From assembly GCA_020052115.1 (NCBI GenBank), contig JAGVPR010000237.1:1-15864 (forward strand): DNA of 15,864 nt. Reading direction: 5' to 3'. This document shows positions 13,796 to 15,864 of this stretch, in pieces (position 1 is the stretch's first letter; each line of letters starts with the position of its first letter). The position numbers were made by a program, and so were the translations under genes. The DNA is from Candidatus Eiseniibacteriota bacterium. Lineage in GTDB: Bacteria; Eisenbacteria; RBG-16-71-46; JAGVPR01. The notes under the pieces are model-generated. The model was not told the origin of the DNA. It saw nothing but the letters and a program-made list of their open reading frames with translations, and did not search any database.

Positions 13796-15864
13796 CTAGG
13801 AGACTCGCGCGAGCGCTTTGCGCGCCTCAGCCACCTGCGGCAGAGGTGAGCGGTCTCCGGGGAAGTACGACAGGAACTTCCTGTACTCGGTCTGCGCTTG
13901 ATCGTGCCGTCCCTGGCCTTCGTAGGCCCGAGCGAGGAGACAGTGCAAGAGCGCCGACCGAAGCGGAGAGCGTTCGCTCAGGACGTTGAAGTTGATCATG
14001 ATCCAGCGCTCCTCGCGAAGCGCCCGGAGGAGCGTCGGCTCGGCGGCCGCGTAGTCACCGGCCAGCACCTGTGCCCAGCCGCGGATCGGCGGCAGCCTTC
14101 TCGATGGAGGCAGAACGCCGATCGCGGCGAGGGCGCCGGGCCCGTCCTCGCGAAGCAATGCGGCGATGGCCGCGACCTCCGCCCGCGTTCTCTCCATCTC
14201 CTTTGCTCCCAGCCAGGGCCGGTCCGCCGCGTATTCGGCCAACGCCTTCGCGACTTCGCCCGTGCGCCCGCGGATGGACTCGACGAGGGCGATCCCGATC
14301 TTCTCCTCGCCTCCCAGCTCGAGCGTGGCGACGTAGGCCTCCAACTCGGCCGTCTTGCCCTGCAGTGTGAGTTCGAACACGATGCTTATCAGCACGTCGC
14401 GAGCGGCCTCGTTCTGTCCGGCGGCGGAGAGTTGCCGCACTCCCTCTCGCAAGTGGGCCCCGGCGGCGGCGAGGTCCCCGACCTGCTCGTCGAACTGCGC
14501 CTGGAAGAGGGGCATGTAGAGACGGGAGAGATCGCTCGTGCGCCTCTCGTACTCGGCGAAGAGGGACTCCGCCTCGGCGCGATGGCCCTGCTCGTCCCGG
14601 CAGATCGCGATCTTGAGCCACTCGAGACCATCCTGGAAGTCCGGCCGCACCTCCAGCACCTTGCGATACGCCGCGACTGCCTCATCGAGGCGTTCGCATT
14701 GGTAGAAGATGTCCCCCCGGGTGTCCCACGGGTTCGGGTCGCCGGGGCGGAGGGCCAGATAGCGATCGTTAGTATCGAGTGCCGACTGGAGGTTTCCCGA
14801 AGCCGCGAGCGAGTAACAGAGCAGATTGAGCAGGACCTCGTCATTCGGGTCGAGATCGAGACCGCCCTGGAGCACCGCGATGGACCGGTCGAACTGCTCC
14901 TGGCTTTCGTGGATCGTTCGCAGGACGATTCGCGCGTCAATGTCGCGAGGGTATTCGCGCAGGACGGCCTCGAAAAGGAGCGCCGAGCCCGCCGGATCCA
15001 GGGACCGGCTCTTCTGCTCTGCTTGGAACTTGAGCTTCTCGAGCCGCGGCAGCCTTTCCTGAAGCTGCTCGACTCGCCGCAGCATCAGCTCCGCCCGGCG
15101 CCCGTCCCCCTGGAAGTCGTAGACGGCCGCCAGCTCGCGGTACGCCATCGCGAACTCGGGATCGAGACGTACGGCCTCCTCGAACTCCGCGGCCGCGTCA
15201 TTCGTCAGGAAGCGGCCCGCGTGCTCCCGTCCGATCTGGTAATGCCTGTACGCTTCGAGGTTCGACGTGGCCGTCTCCTCGATCGAAGGCCCATCGCCGG
15301 CCGGGACCTTCGAAGTCCCGAAGCGCTCGGCGATGCGCGCGGTGAGCGCATCCACCAGCGAGAACACGCTGTTGACATCAGGGCCTTCGAGCTTGTCCGA
15401 GAAGAGGATCTGCCCGCCATCGGCATCCTGGACACGCACATCGAGCCGGAGACCGGCGGGCGGCACCCTGAGGAGCGCGCCGGTGACGAAGGCGCCTGCG
15501 CCCGCCTGCTGCGCCACTTCCAAGGCGATCCCCGGCGTGAGCGCGGAGCGGTCGGCGCGACCCATTCGCTGCAGCGCGCCGAGGATCCTCTCGGTCGAGA
15601 GCACGTCCAGTCCCTGCACCTGCGCGAGGTTCGTCGTCAGCATCTCTGTCAGGCCCCGATCGAGCCAGTCGAGGGAGCGATCGTCGGAGAGGTTCGTGAA
15701 GTAGAGAACGGCCAGAGCCGTCCTCTCGGGGGCCCCGCCGAGCCAGGTGAGCCGCCCGCGAAGGAACACGAAAGCGAGAAGCGCCAGGATGATGATCGCC
15801 GCGGCGGCGCCGAGAGTCCGCGTTCGGATCCCGCGGGCGCGTGCTGCGCGGGCCGCGGGCGCCA
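13796..15864 (-). CDS. Membrane protein with FlgO-like domain and C-terminal TPR array (5' partial)
   Basis: The frame is open to the right edge. Upstream of the GTG at 15769 it still encodes a basic stretch and a membrane span (LGAAAAIIILALLAFVFL), so the start and a cytoplasmic N-terminal domain lie outside the window. Counting from 15769, residues about 17-150 form the FlgO/adenylate-cyclase-associated fold, seen in AVLYFTNLSDD, DWLDRGLTEMLTTNLAQVQGLDVLS and LLRVPPAGLRLDVRVQDADGG. Residues about 170-655 are TPR units, including the well-formed WDTRGDIFYQCERLDEAVAAYRKVL. In related genomes this layout is often joined to a Ser/Thr protein kinase or a winged-helix DNA-binding domain; which one applies here cannot be seen. 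It may be a signalling sensor. Its stop is 80 bases upstream of the MttB-family start on the same strand, so readthrough into the corrinoid operon is possible. Confidence 0.85.
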   Translation of the reverse strand, partial: APAARAARARGIRTRTLGAAAAIIILALLAFVFLRGRLTWLGGAPERTALAVLYFTNLSDDRSLDWLDRGLTEMLTTNLAQVQGLDVLSTERILGALQRMGRADRSALTPGIALEVAQQAGAGAFVTGALLRVPPAGLRLDVRVQDADGGQILFSDKLEGPDVNSVFSLVDALTARIAERFGTSKVPAGDGPSIEETATSNLEAYRHYQIGREHAGRFLTNDAAAEFEEAVRLDPEFAMAYRELAAVYDFQGDGRRAELMLRRVEQLQERLPRLEKLKFQAEQKSRSLDPAGSALLFEAVLREYPRDIDARIVLRTIHESQEQFDRSIAVLQGGLDLDPNDEVLLNLLCYSLAASGNLQSALDTNDRYLALRPGDPNPWDTRGDIFYQCERLDEAVAAYRKVLEVRPDFQDGLEWLKIAICRDEQGHRAEAESLFAEYERRTSDLSRLYMPLFQAQFDEQVGDLAAAGAHLREGVRQLSAAGQNEAARDVLISIVFELTLQGKTAELEAYVATLELGGEEKIGIALVESIRGRTGEVAKALAEYAADRPWLGAKEMERTRAEVAAIAALLREDGPGALAAIGVLPPSRRLPPIRGWAQVLAGDYAAAEPTLLRALREERWIMINFNVLSERSPLRSALLHCLLARAYEGQGRHDQAQTEYRKFLSYFPGDRSPLPQVAEARKALARVS

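Overview
The window comes from a high-GC, gene-dense bacterial genome. A FabI enoyl reductase, a tRNA-Leu(UAA) without an encoded CCA, Shine-Dalgarno starts and GTG starts all indicate Bacteria. The mix of genes resembles Gram-negative FCB-group or neighbouring candidate phyla (for example Candidatus Eisenbacteria, Gemmatimonadota, Acidobacteriota): protein O-mannosyltransferase-like membrane proteins with TPR tails, a TPR protein with a FlgO/adenylate-cyclase-type sensor domain, and a membrane cluster around a DUF6754-like protein. The phylum is an inference from gene content only. I see no phage, IS, CRISPR or plasmid features.

Layout. (1) 1-3934, plus strand: two coupled genes, a 5'-truncated TMTC-like membrane protein with C-terminal TPRs and a DUF2723/TMEM260-like glycosyltransferase with C-terminal TPRs, probably a protein O-glycosylation operon. 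(2) 3935-4995: two hairpins separate this operon from a convergent gene for a secreted protein of unknown function. (3) 5181-6054, plus: fabI with its own promoter, ending at a hairpin shared with the next, convergent cluster. (4) 9750-6086, minus: a five-gene cluster (membrane-anchored TPR protein, DUF6754-like protein, multi-pass protein, a TM-soluble-TM protein, multi-pass protein) with ATGA overlaps between its last three genes. Function unknown, probably one membrane complex. (5) 9841-9926, plus: tRNA-Leu. (6) 13715-9941, minus: a four-gene corrinoid operon in the order MttB-family methyltransferase, MetH-type reactivation protein, corrinoid protein, homocysteine methyltransferase. (7) 15864-13796, minus: a truncated membrane protein with a FlgO-like domain and TPRs; its N-terminus lies outside the window.

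The most interesting unit is the corrinoid operon. Cobalamin-dependent methionine synthase MetH has four modules: homocysteine domain, folate domain, B12 domain and SAM-dependent reactivation domain. Here the homocysteine, B12 and reactivation modules are separate proteins. The folate module is absent, and its place is taken by a non-pyrrolysine MttB homologue. I infer a route in which a methylated amine or other methyl donor methylates the corrinoid protein, the methyl group goes to homocysteine to give methionine, and the activation protein rescues oxidised cobalamin. The second candidate system is the DUF6754-like cluster, in which two soluble domains look distantly related to each other.
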